From the NCBI GenBank assembly GCA_026770585.1, contig MU646344.1, positions 798,810 through 821,564 on the forward strand: a DNA stretch of 22,755 nucleotides, written 5' to 3'. Shown here piece after piece: positions 13,719 to 20,875 of the stretch. Numbering within the stretch: the first letter of the stretch is position 1; every line of letters begins with the position of its first letter. The notes beneath the pieces were generated by a model, which had not been told where the DNA came from, did no database searches, and saw only the letters and a program-made list of their open reading frames with translations. The position numbers were made by a program, and so were the translations under genes. The stretch comes from Baffinella frigidus. Lineage: Eukaryota; Cryptophyceae; Cryptomonadales; Baffinellaceae.

Positions 13719-15601
13719 TCACGCGAAGAGGCCGTTGAAGTCGACGGACATCATGCGCCCGCTGGGCGTCAACGCTTCAGGCGGGAGGTCGTGGCTCTGG
13801 CTGGCGGGGGCATCCGGCGGGCCTTCGGGCATCCCTGCGTAGTCACCTCCTTCGTGCTCCGCGTGCTGCGATGCGGGCAGCGGGGCGGCGAGCGCTGCGT
13901 AGTTCTGGTGCATCATCGGGCTCCGCGGGGACAGGCGCGTCGCCATGCTGTGCCCGCCCAGCCCTGACAACCCGCGGTCCAGCCCGGACATGCCGCGGTC
14001 CAGCCCCGACATGCCGCCGATGCCCGACATCCCGCGGTCCAGCCCCGCGGACATGCCTCCTCCGATGCCCGACATCCCGCGGAAGAGGGGCGACGGCTGC
14101 CCCCCCCCCATGCCTGCGAGGCCTGACATGCCGCGCGTCATCGGCGACGGCGCCCCCCCGCGCGCTGAGGGCAGCTTCCCGTCGTTGTCGTGCCCCCACT
14201 GCAGAGGGTAGGGGGAGACGAGATCCGCTGCTGTGGGAGTGAAGGTGCCCAGCGATCCGATCGAGCGCGCCGACTCCAGCGGGTGCTGGTCCTGCATCGT
14301 GCTCGAGTCCAGCCCCGCCGTCCCCGCCGAGTACCCTGCCCCGCCCGCCGAGTACCCAGCCGTCCCGGCTGACTGGAGCATGCTGAGACCAAACGACTCG
14401 CGCGCGTCCGCAGACGGAGGCCCCGGCACGCTAGAGGAGCTAGACGAGGGCGGGGGCTTAGCATGGAGGTTGGAGTTAGGCAACTCGACGGAGAGGTTGC
14501 GCTTCCGCATCTTGCCTCCGCCCGGGGCCGGCCCCATCTTGCCTCCGCTCGACGCCTGCCCCATCTTGCCTCCGCTGGGCGCGGGCGCCGTGGCTGGGCG
14601 CGCCGAGGCCACGAGCATCCCCACCTTGGCCGTCTGGCTCGGCGTCAGCGCGGCCTTGGGCGCCACGGGGGGCCTGCTCGAGCTCGAACTCGCGGACGCC
14701 CGGGCCCTGGGCTTTGCAGCAGGGATGGGGGGCGGGGGCGCAGGGCGCGGCTTGAGTTGTGTGATGGGCGCGCCAGGCTCGTTGCCGTTCTCGCAGTCCT
14801 CGCAGATGCAGTTGTCCGAGCAGCGCAGCCCGGCGCCGAAGCACTCGCAGTACTTCTTCTGGCACTTGGAGCGCCGGCACCGGCATCCGCGCACGGTCTT
14901 GATGGTCCCGCGCGGCGTCTTCACCTCCACGTCGTCCAGCTGGAGGTCCGTGCCCTTGAAAGCCTGGGGGTCGTTGAGGCGGATGAGGCGCACGGCCATC
15001 ATGCGATCCTCCTCGTGACGCCCGTCGTTGTGGCAGTCCGTGCAGTGGCAGTCCGAGGAGCACCGTGCGTCGATGCGGAAGCACGCGCAGTACTGCTTCA
15101 GGCACTTTGTGCGTCCGCACCGGCACCCCTTATCCGTCCGTCTCGGCTCCCCGCTCGCCGAAGCGAAGGCAGCGGTCGCGTCGTGTGTGTGAACGCTCGG
15201 CCGGCTCTTACTGCTCGACGAAGGCTCCACCTTCTTGATGCGCTTGACGTTGCTGCAAACAAAGAGAGACACTGCGGTCAGCTTCGGCCGCTCTCTAGAC
15301 TTTGCTTGCGGCGATGCGTGCGGGTGTCGCATATCTGAGGGCTGTGGGGATGCAAGGCACACACGCGCACTCTGAGGCCTCTCGTCCAGGCTTCTTTGCT
15401 ATCTGCGGGTGCAGTTTACAGGAGGTGACTGCAGGGGAGGGAAAGATACCTGGCAGCCTCGCCGGCGTTGACTTCGTCGATGAGGCGCTTGTTGGCCTTC
15501 CGGACCCGCTTCTCCGGCATGTCGGAAGAGGGCGGCGGGGGGGGGTGCACGTCTTCATGGCCCGCGCTGTTAGCAGCTGCTCGCGCGTCCATCGGCTCCA
15601 T
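13719..15601 (-). CDS. Two-CXC-domain (CRC; tesmin/TSO1/LIN54-type) DNA-binding protein
   Basis: Exon 1 is 15450-15601 and exon 2 13719-15252, giving 561 residues. The ATG at 15599-15601 (MEPMDARAAA) leads to VRKANKRLIDEVNAGEAA. The phase-2 intron joins AG+C to give Ser, and the frame continues SNVKRIKKVEP. Two cysteine-rich CXC motifs follow: residues ~92-126 (CRCGRTKCLKQYCACF, then CSSDCHCTDC) and ~172-206 (CRCRRSKCQKKYCECF, then CSDNCICEDC). The linker contains MAVRLIRLNDPQAF, the equivalent of the family's conserved R-NP-AF linker. In this family the paired motifs bind Zn and CHR-type DNA elements (TTYGAA), and relatives act in DREAM/MuvB-type cell-cycle repression or plant floral control. 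The remaining ~350 residues are low-complexity, with GGKM and GYSAG repeats and an RGMSG repeat (14138-13945). Family assignment is firm; the biological role is inferred. Confidence 0.93.
13945..14140 (-). repeat. In-frame RGMSG-type minisatellite in the CXC gene
   Basis: Codes for repeated (D/F)RGMSG(I/L)GG units (RGMSGLAGMGG, RGMSGIGGGMSAGLD, RGMSGIGGMSGLD, RGMSGLD, RGLSGLGG). The repeat stays in frame and alters only the disordered tail, so copy number may vary between strains. Confidence 0.85.
15253..15449 (-). other. Intron of the CXC gene
   Basis: 197 nt, beginning GTATCTTTCC after GCTGCCAG and ending with a pyrimidine-rich CTCTCTTTGTTTGCAG. Phase 2. The equivalent donor in the broken copy at 18265-18270 retains GT (CTGCCAG|GTAACC). 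Confidence 0.88.
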
Positions 15602-16090
15602 TTTTGGACTCAGAAATACGCCTGCTGACGCCGAGGGGGGGGACCCGGAGCTTCCTGTCGGAGCTCTTGCCCGCTCGCGGAGAAATGTGACGGCGCTCTG
15701 CACAACCTGCTAGCACGCCGCTCCGTGGCTGCTGCCGACGAGCCTCCTACGTCACGTCCCCTGGGGCCAGATCGGGGGAATAACCGACAGCCGCACGGCC
15801 CTCGAGCTGCGACGCTCGCTTCGCTGACTGCCTGCACGCCCTGACAACGTCTCTCCCGGAATCAGGTACGACCAGCACGGGAGCGGAAGACAGGGTTCAC
15901 AGACGAGGCTGCACTTGACTCCGTGATGGGACGGACACGCGCCTCCCTGCCTGTGAAATGTTCGAACAAAAATATCTAATTTCGGGGCTCAATTTAGGAC
16001 CTTTTTGCTAAATTTAGGATAATTATTTGGTTGGCTAAAACCAACGGAGGTTTGAGCCATTTTGTCGAATATTGTCAGTCAAAAACAGCC
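15602..16090. promoter_or_regulatory. Divergent intergenic region between CXC and plastid-protein genes
   Basis: 489 bp separate the two start codons, which face away from each other, so a shared bidirectional promoter is possible. Just before the right gene are an AT-rich stretch and repeated AATTTAGGA words (15991-16020). Only the ~25 bp before the plastid-gene ATG (AATATTGTCAGTCAAAAACA) and the CXC start side are conserved in the broken duplicate. No certain core-promoter motif can be named. Confidence 0.5.
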
Positions 16091-17965
16091 ATGCTCAGAG
16101 CCGCGGTGGTGGCGCTGCTGGCGTTGGTCTGCCTCGTCGGGCGTGCGTCCGCGTTCCTCGGGGCGGCCACCACCCTGCGCGCTTCCGTGTCTGGCATCTC
16201 TGCTCTCCGCATGACGTGTGACACGCGCGAGGAGCGACCGGGGCGCGGCGTGGTTTCGCGGCGTGGCCTCCTGTCTACGGTGCCGGCGCTGGCGCTGGCG
16301 CTGCGGGCCCCGGCGACTGCCGGCGCTGTGGAAATGTTTGCGCCGCTTCAGCAGGGTGACATTGTGGTCTCGGGGGAGATGCGGCTGGAGGTTGGGAGCG
16401 AAAAGAAGATGGCGAAGGCCGGGGGAAAGGCTATTGCTACCGTGATCCTCCGTGTTGTGGGCAAGGGCATAATCAGCACGACCACTCAGGAGATTGACGT
16501 CAAGGACTTTCCGGTATCGGATTTCTTTCCCAGGACCCTGCCGGTTGGTCGTGAATCCGCGGAGCGATTTTTCCAGGAGCGCTCAACTGCCTCGGGGATC
16601 TTTCCTGTCTTCGATTGCCAGCCGCAGACCCTGGAGAGCCCGGCTTTGGTCTGACCTTCTTTGGACGCCGCAGACCCCTGGCCAGCCCAAGCCTGGCGAG
16701 TCTGGAGGCGTGCCCTTCCAGGTGAAGGTGTCGGACCTGGTGGCGAAGACTGACAAGGGCCGCACTGTCAACCGCGAGCTGTGAGCCCCCCCCCTCCCGA
16801 GGAGTGGACACGAACAAGCTGTTGCAGGCAAATTCGTAAGCCTCCGCGGCCCTCACAATCGAAAAATTCCGCGGTGCCGCAAGAACTGCACGCGAATCAC
16901 TTTAGGTCCTTGAGGTTTTAAATTCTCCCAACATATGCCAACGACACGCCCTTTCGTAGAAAGGACTGCAGAGAAAGCATTTTTGCTCTCGGATCGCGTT
17001 TTTCTACGCGGGAGAGCTACATATCATTTTACGCCCTGCGTCCATCTATCATTTTCCCTTGAAATCGGCAAAAGTTGCCGAAAATGCCCACAAATAATTG
17101 ACTTTGACGGAAAAGTAACCGCAGGAATGCCCGAAAAGGGCTCCAAGAAACCACCCAGCCCTCCCCCGTAGCATGCTCCTGCAGATTTCTCTCATCTTGT
17201 TGAAGCCAGTTCATGATGCTTCACAGCACTTTGATCTGACAAGGCTGTGGCGGGATACAGCTGGGGAAATGACGACGTGTTCGTGCAAGTGGAGGTGAAG
17301 TCGCTCCCGGATGACAAGGGCAAGTCCCAGAAAATCTTGTGCCACCCCGCCCTCAACCCAACCATGAGAAAAGGCTGCCCCCCGTCTTGCCCCGCGCGAG
17401 GAAAGCTCGGGCCGTGCGTCAGCGGACTGTTCCGCACGCCGTGTTAGGCTGGGCGGGGTTGCTGGTCTCTGGAAAAATGTCAGGTGCGTGTCGCACGGTT
17501 TGCCAGCGCGGTGGAACCGAGTGGTGCGGGAAGATTCAGAAGCGTGCGCTTGTCGAGGTGGTTGAGGTTGCTGGGATCTCATCCGGTCGAGTATTTTCCG
17601 AAAATACGATTTTAAACGTATTTTTCACGAAAATTACTACAAAATTTGCCTGTACTTTTTTAAAAGGGTCACGTCCGTGTAGTAATTTTCGTTGTAAATC
17701 GGATCGGAGGACCCGAAATCGTATTTTCGGGAAATTCTCGCCGCGATGAGATCGAGGTTGCTGGTGTCTTACTGGTGGCTGTGTGCGCACTTACTGGTGG
17801 CTGTGTGCGCTTACTGGTGGCTGTGTGCGCTGGTGTCTTACTGGTGGCTGTGTGCGCTGGTGTCTGACTGGTGGCTGTGTGCGCAGGAAGGGCATCGGAA
17901 AGGCAAAGTACCAGGTGGTGGACGAGTTGGGGGCGCGCCAGAAGCCGCTGGTCCTCCTCGACTGA
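16091..17965 (+). CDS. Putative thylakoid-lumen protein of a complex plastid, five-exon model
   Basis: Proposed exons: 16091-16513, 16674-16780, 17261-17338, 17448-17483, 17887-17965 (240 residues). The ATG at 16091 is the first Met of a classic presequence. It has a hydrophobic signal peptide to ASA|F (residues 21/22), the red-plastid Phe motif, then a short transit region with ALRM (38-41). A twin-Arg segment SRRGLLSTVPALALAL ends in TAGA|V (79/80), for lumen delivery by the Tat route. The mature part starts VEMFAPLQQGDIVVSGEMRL. Later exons give FQVKVSDLVAKTDKGR, WGNDDVFVQVEVKSLPDD and KGIGKAKYQVVDELGARQ, ending KPLVLLD. All junction phases agree. Exons 1, 2, 3 and 5 read well; the exon 3/4 border (GTGCCA donor) and the exon 1/2 border are uncertain. 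Weak resemblance to the C-terminal domain of CcmI/CycH cytochrome c assembly factors is only a guess. Unspliced, the frame would stop at 16654. Confidence 0.7.
16514..16673 (+). other. Proposed intron 1 of the lumen-protein gene
   Basis: GTATCGG donor after GACTTTCCG and a CTTCTTTGGACGCCGCAG acceptor, 160 nt, phase 0. It skips the in-frame TGA at 16652. GTATC also starts the CXC intron. Other nearby AGs could serve as acceptor, so this is a best guess. Confidence 0.5.
16781..17260 (+). other. Proposed intron 2 of the lumen-protein gene, containing dispersed repeat I
   Basis: Donor GTGAGC overlaps an apparent stop (CTG|TGA), and the acceptor is GGCGGGATACAG. Phase 2 joins CT+C to keep Leu, giving NREL-WGNDDVF. 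480 nt, including dispersed repeat I (16904-16982), whose partner lies at 9582. Confidence 0.6.
16904..16982. repeat. Dispersed repeat I, copy 2 (intronic)
   Basis: Matches 9582-9659 with a few substitutions (TTGAGG for TTTAGG, CCTTTCG for CCTTCCG). The following ~45 bp (GCTCTCGGATCGCG to ACATATC) are absent from the other copy, where CATTTTACGCCC is continuous. Confidence 0.8.
17579..17749. mobile_element. Family B foldback MITE, copy 5 (intronic; arm type TCATCCGG/AAAATACGAT)
   Basis: A 171-bp element. Ends TCATCCGGTCGAG and CTCGCCGCGATGA, inner arm TTTTCCGAAAATACGATTT, core CGAAAATTACTACAAAATTT and GTGTAGTAATTTTCGTTG. The 4-bp duplication GATC is at 17575-17578 and 17750-17753. The flanks repeat GAGGTTGCTGG on both sides. 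Confidence 0.9.
17766..17886. repeat. Minisatellite abutting a splice acceptor
   Basis: Five units of TACTGGTGGCTGTGTGCGC with variable spacers (TGGTGTCT). Only the last unit ends in AG (GTGTGCGCAG), where the final exon begins. The others end GCGCAC, GCGCTT or GCGCTG. Open frames reading YWWLCA are repeat translation. Confidence 0.85.
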
Positions 17966-18109
17966 CAAATCCGCCATTATTCGGCGCACCCGTCCGAGCA
18001 CGACGCCCCCCGCGTGTAATTTTGTAAAGCTCTGGATCGATCGTGGGTGTGGCGTATCTCGGAGGGCTGCGGGGCTGTGATGCACACACACACTCTTCGA
18101 CCGCGCGTG

Positions 18110-18219
18110 TACAGGGGTACCTCGCTCATAAGAAAACGCTTCCCCCTAGGGAACCCCATAGGGCTCTACTGTAGGGTCCTAAGGGGGGGGCGTTTTCTTA
18201 TGAGCGAGGTACCCCTGTA
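18110..18219. mobile_element. Family A MITE in duplicated CXC intron
   Basis: TACAGGGGTACCTCGCTCAT to GAGCGAGGTACCCCTGTA, with TA flanks and a shortened centre like the copy at 12744. The original locus (15340-15440) lacks it, so it inserted after the duplication. Confidence 0.9.
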
Positions 18220-18299
18220 GTCAGAGTGTGCGGTTTGCGGACGGAGGTGGGGGGGGGGGGGGGTTACCTGGCAGCCTCGCCGGAGGTGACCTCTTCGAT

Positions 18300-18415
18300 T
18301 CAGGAGTACCTCGCCCATAAGAAAATGCCCCCCACCTAGGACCACCATAGGACCCTAAGCGTAGTCCTACTGTAGGGTCCTAGGGGGGGGCGGTTTGTTA
18401 TGAGCGAGGTACGCC
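18300..18415. mobile_element. Family A MITE in duplicated CXC exon 1
   Basis: CAGGAGTACCTCGCCCATAA left end, right end TGTTATGAGCGAGGTACGCC. Terminal mutations at both ends. Absent from the parent exon (GTCGATGAGGCGCTTG at 15477). Confidence 0.85.
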
Positions 18416-18522
18416 TATCCCTTAGGTGGCGAGTAGGCTCATACGCCCTACGGTAGGGCCCTGTAGGACCTGCCTAGGACCTCTTGGGGGTCAATTTTGA
18501 CCCCCTCGCCACTTAAGGGATA
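18416..18522. mobile_element. Family C MITE in duplicated CXC exon 1
   Basis: Termini TATCCCTTAGGTGGCGAG and CTCGCCACTTAAGGGATA. Centre GCTCATACGCCCTACGGTAG, GGACCTGCCTAGGACCTC, and a GGGGGTCAATTTTGACCCCC hairpin. It directly abuts the family A copy to its left. Confidence 0.88.
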
Positions 18523-18684
18523 GGCGCGTGTTGGCCTTGCGGACCCGCTTCTCCAGCGTGTCGGAAGAGGGTGGCGCGGGGGGGGGGGGCGTCTTCATGG
18601 CCCGCGCTGTGCCACACAGCGGGCTACGACGCGATTTTCGGCCCAAATTGGCCCGAGTTTCCGTTACGTTGTTCGTAGGATCCC

Positions 18685-18755
18685 CCTATGCCCATACGGG
18701 TCGCCTACCGCAGGGTCCTAGGTCTTATCGCTTAGGGGTTATTCAAAGTCCCTTC
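18685..18755. repeat. Dispersed repeat G, copy 2
   Basis: CCTATGCCCATACGGGTCGC, CTACCGCAGGGTCCTAGGTC, TTATCGCTTAGGGGTTATTC; see 7628-7698. It lies inside the insert that splits the duplicated CXC exon 1. Confidence 0.65.
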
Positions 18756-18782
18756 AAAGTCCGCTGTGTGGAGAGGCCGGGC

Positions 18783-19056
18783 AAGCAGAACCACGGGAAA
18801 TGATTGCCTTTGATTTCGGGTAATTTCAAGGCCACCATTCTGGCCTCCGAGGAGAAGGTATGGCCGTGTGTGTACGAGACAGGACGAAACGTTGCGTTGT
18901 GGCCGTTCAAGACAGTCACCGAACGTTCTCGAGCGTTCGAAACGCTTCCTATGATTGCCTTGAAATGTTGTCAACCAGAATTTCCTCTCGGGAAGGCCAG
19001 AATTCTGGCCTGATAATTAACCGGAACCCAGGGCCAGAATTTCTGTGGTTCTGCTT
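18783..19056. mobile_element. Inverted-repeat element splitting the duplicated exon
   Basis: Termini AAGCAGAACCAC and GTGGTTCTGCTT (12 bp exact, then partial similarity through GAAAT/ATTTC). Internally it holds the palindrome GGCCAGAATTCTGGCC (18993-19008) and repeated TCTGGCC words. No transposase. Together with 18612-18782 it separates the two parts of the duplicated exon 1. Confidence 0.65.
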
Positions 19057-19066
19057 CACCACCCTG

Positions 19067-19710
19067 CGTCAGCAGATGCTTGCGCGTCCATCGGCGCCAT
19101 TGTTGACCTCGCAGTGCAGGGCTTACTCGAAGTTGAGGTCACACAATACATTGTCGTCAAAAAACAGCCATGGCAAGAGCCGCGGTGGTGGCGCTGCTGG
19201 CGTTGGTCTGCCTCGCCGGGCGTCCGCGTTGCTCGGGGCGGCCACTACAGGGGTACCTCGCTCATAAGAAACGCCGACCTCCCTAGGACCACCATAGGGC
19301 CCTAGGCATGGTCCTACTGTAGGGTCCTACAGGGGTACCTCGCTCATAAGAAACCGCCCCCTCCCCCTAGGACCACCATAGGGCCCTAGGCATGGTCCTA
19401 TTGTTGGGTCCTACAGGGGTACCTCGCTCATAAGAAACCGCCCCCCCCCTAGGACCACCATAGGGCCCTAGGCATTGCCCTACTGTAGGGTCCTAGGGGG
19501 TGGCGGTTTCTTATGAGCGAGGTACCCCTGTACAGGCATAAGAAACGCCCACCCCCCTAGGACCACCATAGGGCCCTAGGCGTGGTCCTACTGTAGGGTC
19601 CTAGGGGGTGGCGGTTTCGTATGAGCGAGGTAGCCCTGTACCTGTACCCTGCGCGCTTCCGGGTCTGGCCTCTCTGCTCTCCGCATGACGTGCGACACGC
19701 GCGGGGGGTG
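19067..19710 (+). pseudogene. Broken duplicate of the lumen-protein gene 5' end (with CXC start codon region)
   Basis: 19067-19110 matches the CXC start side (GCGCGTCCATCGGCTCCAT versus GCGCGTCCATCGGCGCCAT). After only ~66 bp comes an ATG at 19170 with AAACAGCCATG context, and GCCGCGGTGGTGGCGCTGCT, GGCGTTGGTCTGCCTCG as in the parent. A 4-bp deletion follows (GGGCGTCCGCG for GGGCGTGCGTCCGCG), shifting frame and removing the ASA-F cleavage motif. A block of family A elements (19246-19646) then splits it. Similarity resumes at CCCTGCGCGCTTCCGGGTCT and runs to ATGACGTGCGACACGCGCG (19647-19705), beyond which it is lost. The parent counterpart is 16091-16225. Confidence 0.9.
19246..19646. mobile_element. 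Nested/tandem block of family A MITEs
   Basis: Copies start at 19246, 19328, 19412 and 19531. The first two are left halves only, each ending at GGGTCC, where the next copy's TACAGGGG begins. That is the TA inside the element's own GGGTCCTAGGGG. The third is full length (19412-19532). The fourth lacks part of its left terminal repeat. The whole block sits at GCCAC-TA-CCCTGCG of the duplicated gene, so TA was the original target (parent: GCCACCACCCTGCG). Confidence 0.88.
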
Positions 19711-19832
19711 GCCTTTAGGTCCTTTTTTAGGTCCTTTAGGCGTTGCCACACGTACATTCACCCAAAATATTGCACATACATCGTGGAAATCTCGCAGATG
19801 TCACCACGCTGATTCTGATGCACGCGAGCCTT

Positions 19833-19953
19833 TACAGGGGTACCTCGCTCATAAGAAACCGCCTCCTCCTAGGACCCCACAGTAGGCCTACCCCTAGGGC
19901 CCTACGGTGGTCCTAGGGGGGGGGCGTTTTCTTATGAGCGAGGTACCCCTGTA
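19833..19953. mobile_element. Family A MITE (centre reversed)
   Basis: TACAGGGGTACCTCGCTCAT to GAGCGAGGTACCCCTGTA, TA flanks, centre in reversed orientation (ACCCCACAGTAGGCCTACCC). Confidence 0.92.
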
Positions 19954-20360
19954 GGTCCTTTAGGTTCTTCGAGCTCCCATCATAGGCGGACACCGGAACT
20001 TGTTCTACAGAAAAGCCATGCTGCCTTTCGGATCACATGCAGGCCCCCCGGTGCAGAAGGATCGCGGGCATGTCTTTGCTGCAGGGGGCTCTTGTCGGTT
20101 TCTGCCGCCATCCTCTACCATCCTCGTCTCCTGGGCTCGGTGCAAGAGACGTTTCAACCCCAGGCGGTCTTAGTCTTCGCAGCCCTGGCGCTCTGCGGCC
20201 GCGTGCGGGCCGAGCTCACGCGTGCCCGCGACTGCTGAGTGTCCGAGCTCACGCGTCCCCGCGACTGCTGCGTGTCCGCCCGCACATCCCAGTGGTAGTT
20301 GTATGGCACCATCCTGCAAGGGGGCGCCCCGTACAATGTTACCTACAGGGATATCCAGGC
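19954..20360. other. Gene-free GC-rich stretch
   Basis: Starts with a short eroded relative of dispersed repeat I (AGGTCCTTTAGG). It contains a local tandem duplication of GAGCTCACGCGT-CCCGCGACTGCTG-GTGTCCG (20211-20282). No supported coding sequence. Confidence 0.5.
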
Positions 20361-20466
20361 TATCCTTCAGGTGGCCATGGTGTTAGTACTGACCCCGAAG
20401 AGGTCCTAGGCAGGTCGTAGGGCCCTACGGTAGGGCGTATGAGCCTACTGGTCGCTTAAGGGTATA
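20361..20466. mobile_element. Family C MITE, reverse orientation
   Basis: Termini TATCCTTCAGGTGGC and GGTCGCTTAAGGGTATA. The centre GACCCCGAAGAGGTCCTAGG, CAGGTCGTAGGGCCCTACGG, TAGGGCGTATGAGCCTACTG is the reverse complement of the copy at 18416. Confidence 0.75.
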
Positions 20467-20875
20467 AAAACACACTTGGTCAAGCCTCGGTCGGTGTCTG
20501 AGTTCTTAAATTAGCACCGGAGGGGTGAATACACGCGGTATTTCGTCAACCCTCTGGAACGATATTGAGAACACGAAGACCCAACATCCGGTGTGGGTTC
20601 TCAAGTGCTGGGTTCTTGCAACTGGGAACTATCCCTCTGGGTAGGAGGCCTCTACCAGGTTCAGGGCAGGTTCGGGACACGGTCGGCATCGGCCACCGCT
20701 CTCCGACCGAGGCTCGTCACCTGTCCGACCGAGGCTCACAACCGCTACTGCATCCACGCACAGAGCCACCGAACCTCTGTGTGAACAATGATGCGTAAAT
20801 GTCTACATAACTGACTTTTCTCTCTGTCCGCGGCGGGCCCGTCCTAGGGTCAGTTCTCACACTTTCGTAGGATAC
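20467..20875. other. Mostly non-coding stretch with a VSLGRTGDEP relic
   Basis: Apart from the 33-bp match on the minus strand at 20709-20741, nothing here can be assigned. The short plus-strand frames show no domain or start/splice support. Confidence 0.45.
20680..20760 (-). pseudogene. Relic related to the exon at 11822-11928
   Basis: The minus strand reads VALCVDAVAVVSLGRTGDEP. VSLGRTGDEP matches the exon at 11822-11928 over 33 bp, with two substitutions, both synonymous. No splice sites are clear here. Upstream and downstream similarity is lost. Confidence 0.45.

Larger units (their letters stand above)
17484..17886 (+). other. Proposed last intron of the lumen-protein gene
   Basis: Donor GTGCGT after AATGTCAG; acceptor GTGTGCGCAG before GAAGGGCATC. 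Phase 2 (AG+G). It carries a family B MITE and a minisatellite whose final unit ends at the acceptor. Confidence 0.55.
18030..18611 (-). pseudogene. Broken duplicate of the CXC gene 5' end (exon 1 and intron)
   Basis: GTGTGGCGTATCTCGGAGGG (18050-18069) matches the intron-side sequence at 15312-15335. Then GGTTACCTGGCAGCCTCGCC matches the exon 1 donor region, and GTTGGCCTTGCGGACCCGCT, TCTCCAGCGTGTCGGAAGAG match exon 1 codons for the KRVRKAN region. Three MITEs interrupt it: family A in the intron (18110-18219), and family A plus family C back to back inside exon 1 (18300-18522), between the codons equivalent to KRL and IDE. A further insert separates the start-codon end, which resumes at 19067. 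It has no CXC domains and cannot encode the protein. Confidence 0.85.

Noticed and set aside
14233-15338. Long open frames on the plus strand opposite the CXC gene (261 and 291 codons)
   Set aside because: They are GC-rich shadows of the CXC coding strand, with no domain, and they run through its intron acceptor. The minus-strand frame has two diagnostic cysteine motifs.
13719-15362. Reading the CXC gene as a single 547-codon exon from 15362
   Set aside because: That start is a GTG, and the first ~37 codons lie in an intron with a clear CTCTCTTTGTTTGCAG end. The two-exon model restores a true ATG and a continuous frame.
16031-16090. An earlier start for the lumen-protein gene at 16031
   Set aside because: The codon is TTG. 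The ATG at 16091 gives an exact signal peptide and is the one conserved in the duplicate at 19170.
16514-16533. A 20-nt pygmy intron (GTATCGG to TTTCCCAG) like those of chlorarachniophyte nucleomorphs
   Set aside because: Removing it leads to a TGA within seven codons. The 160-nt alternative gives an open, phase-consistent model.
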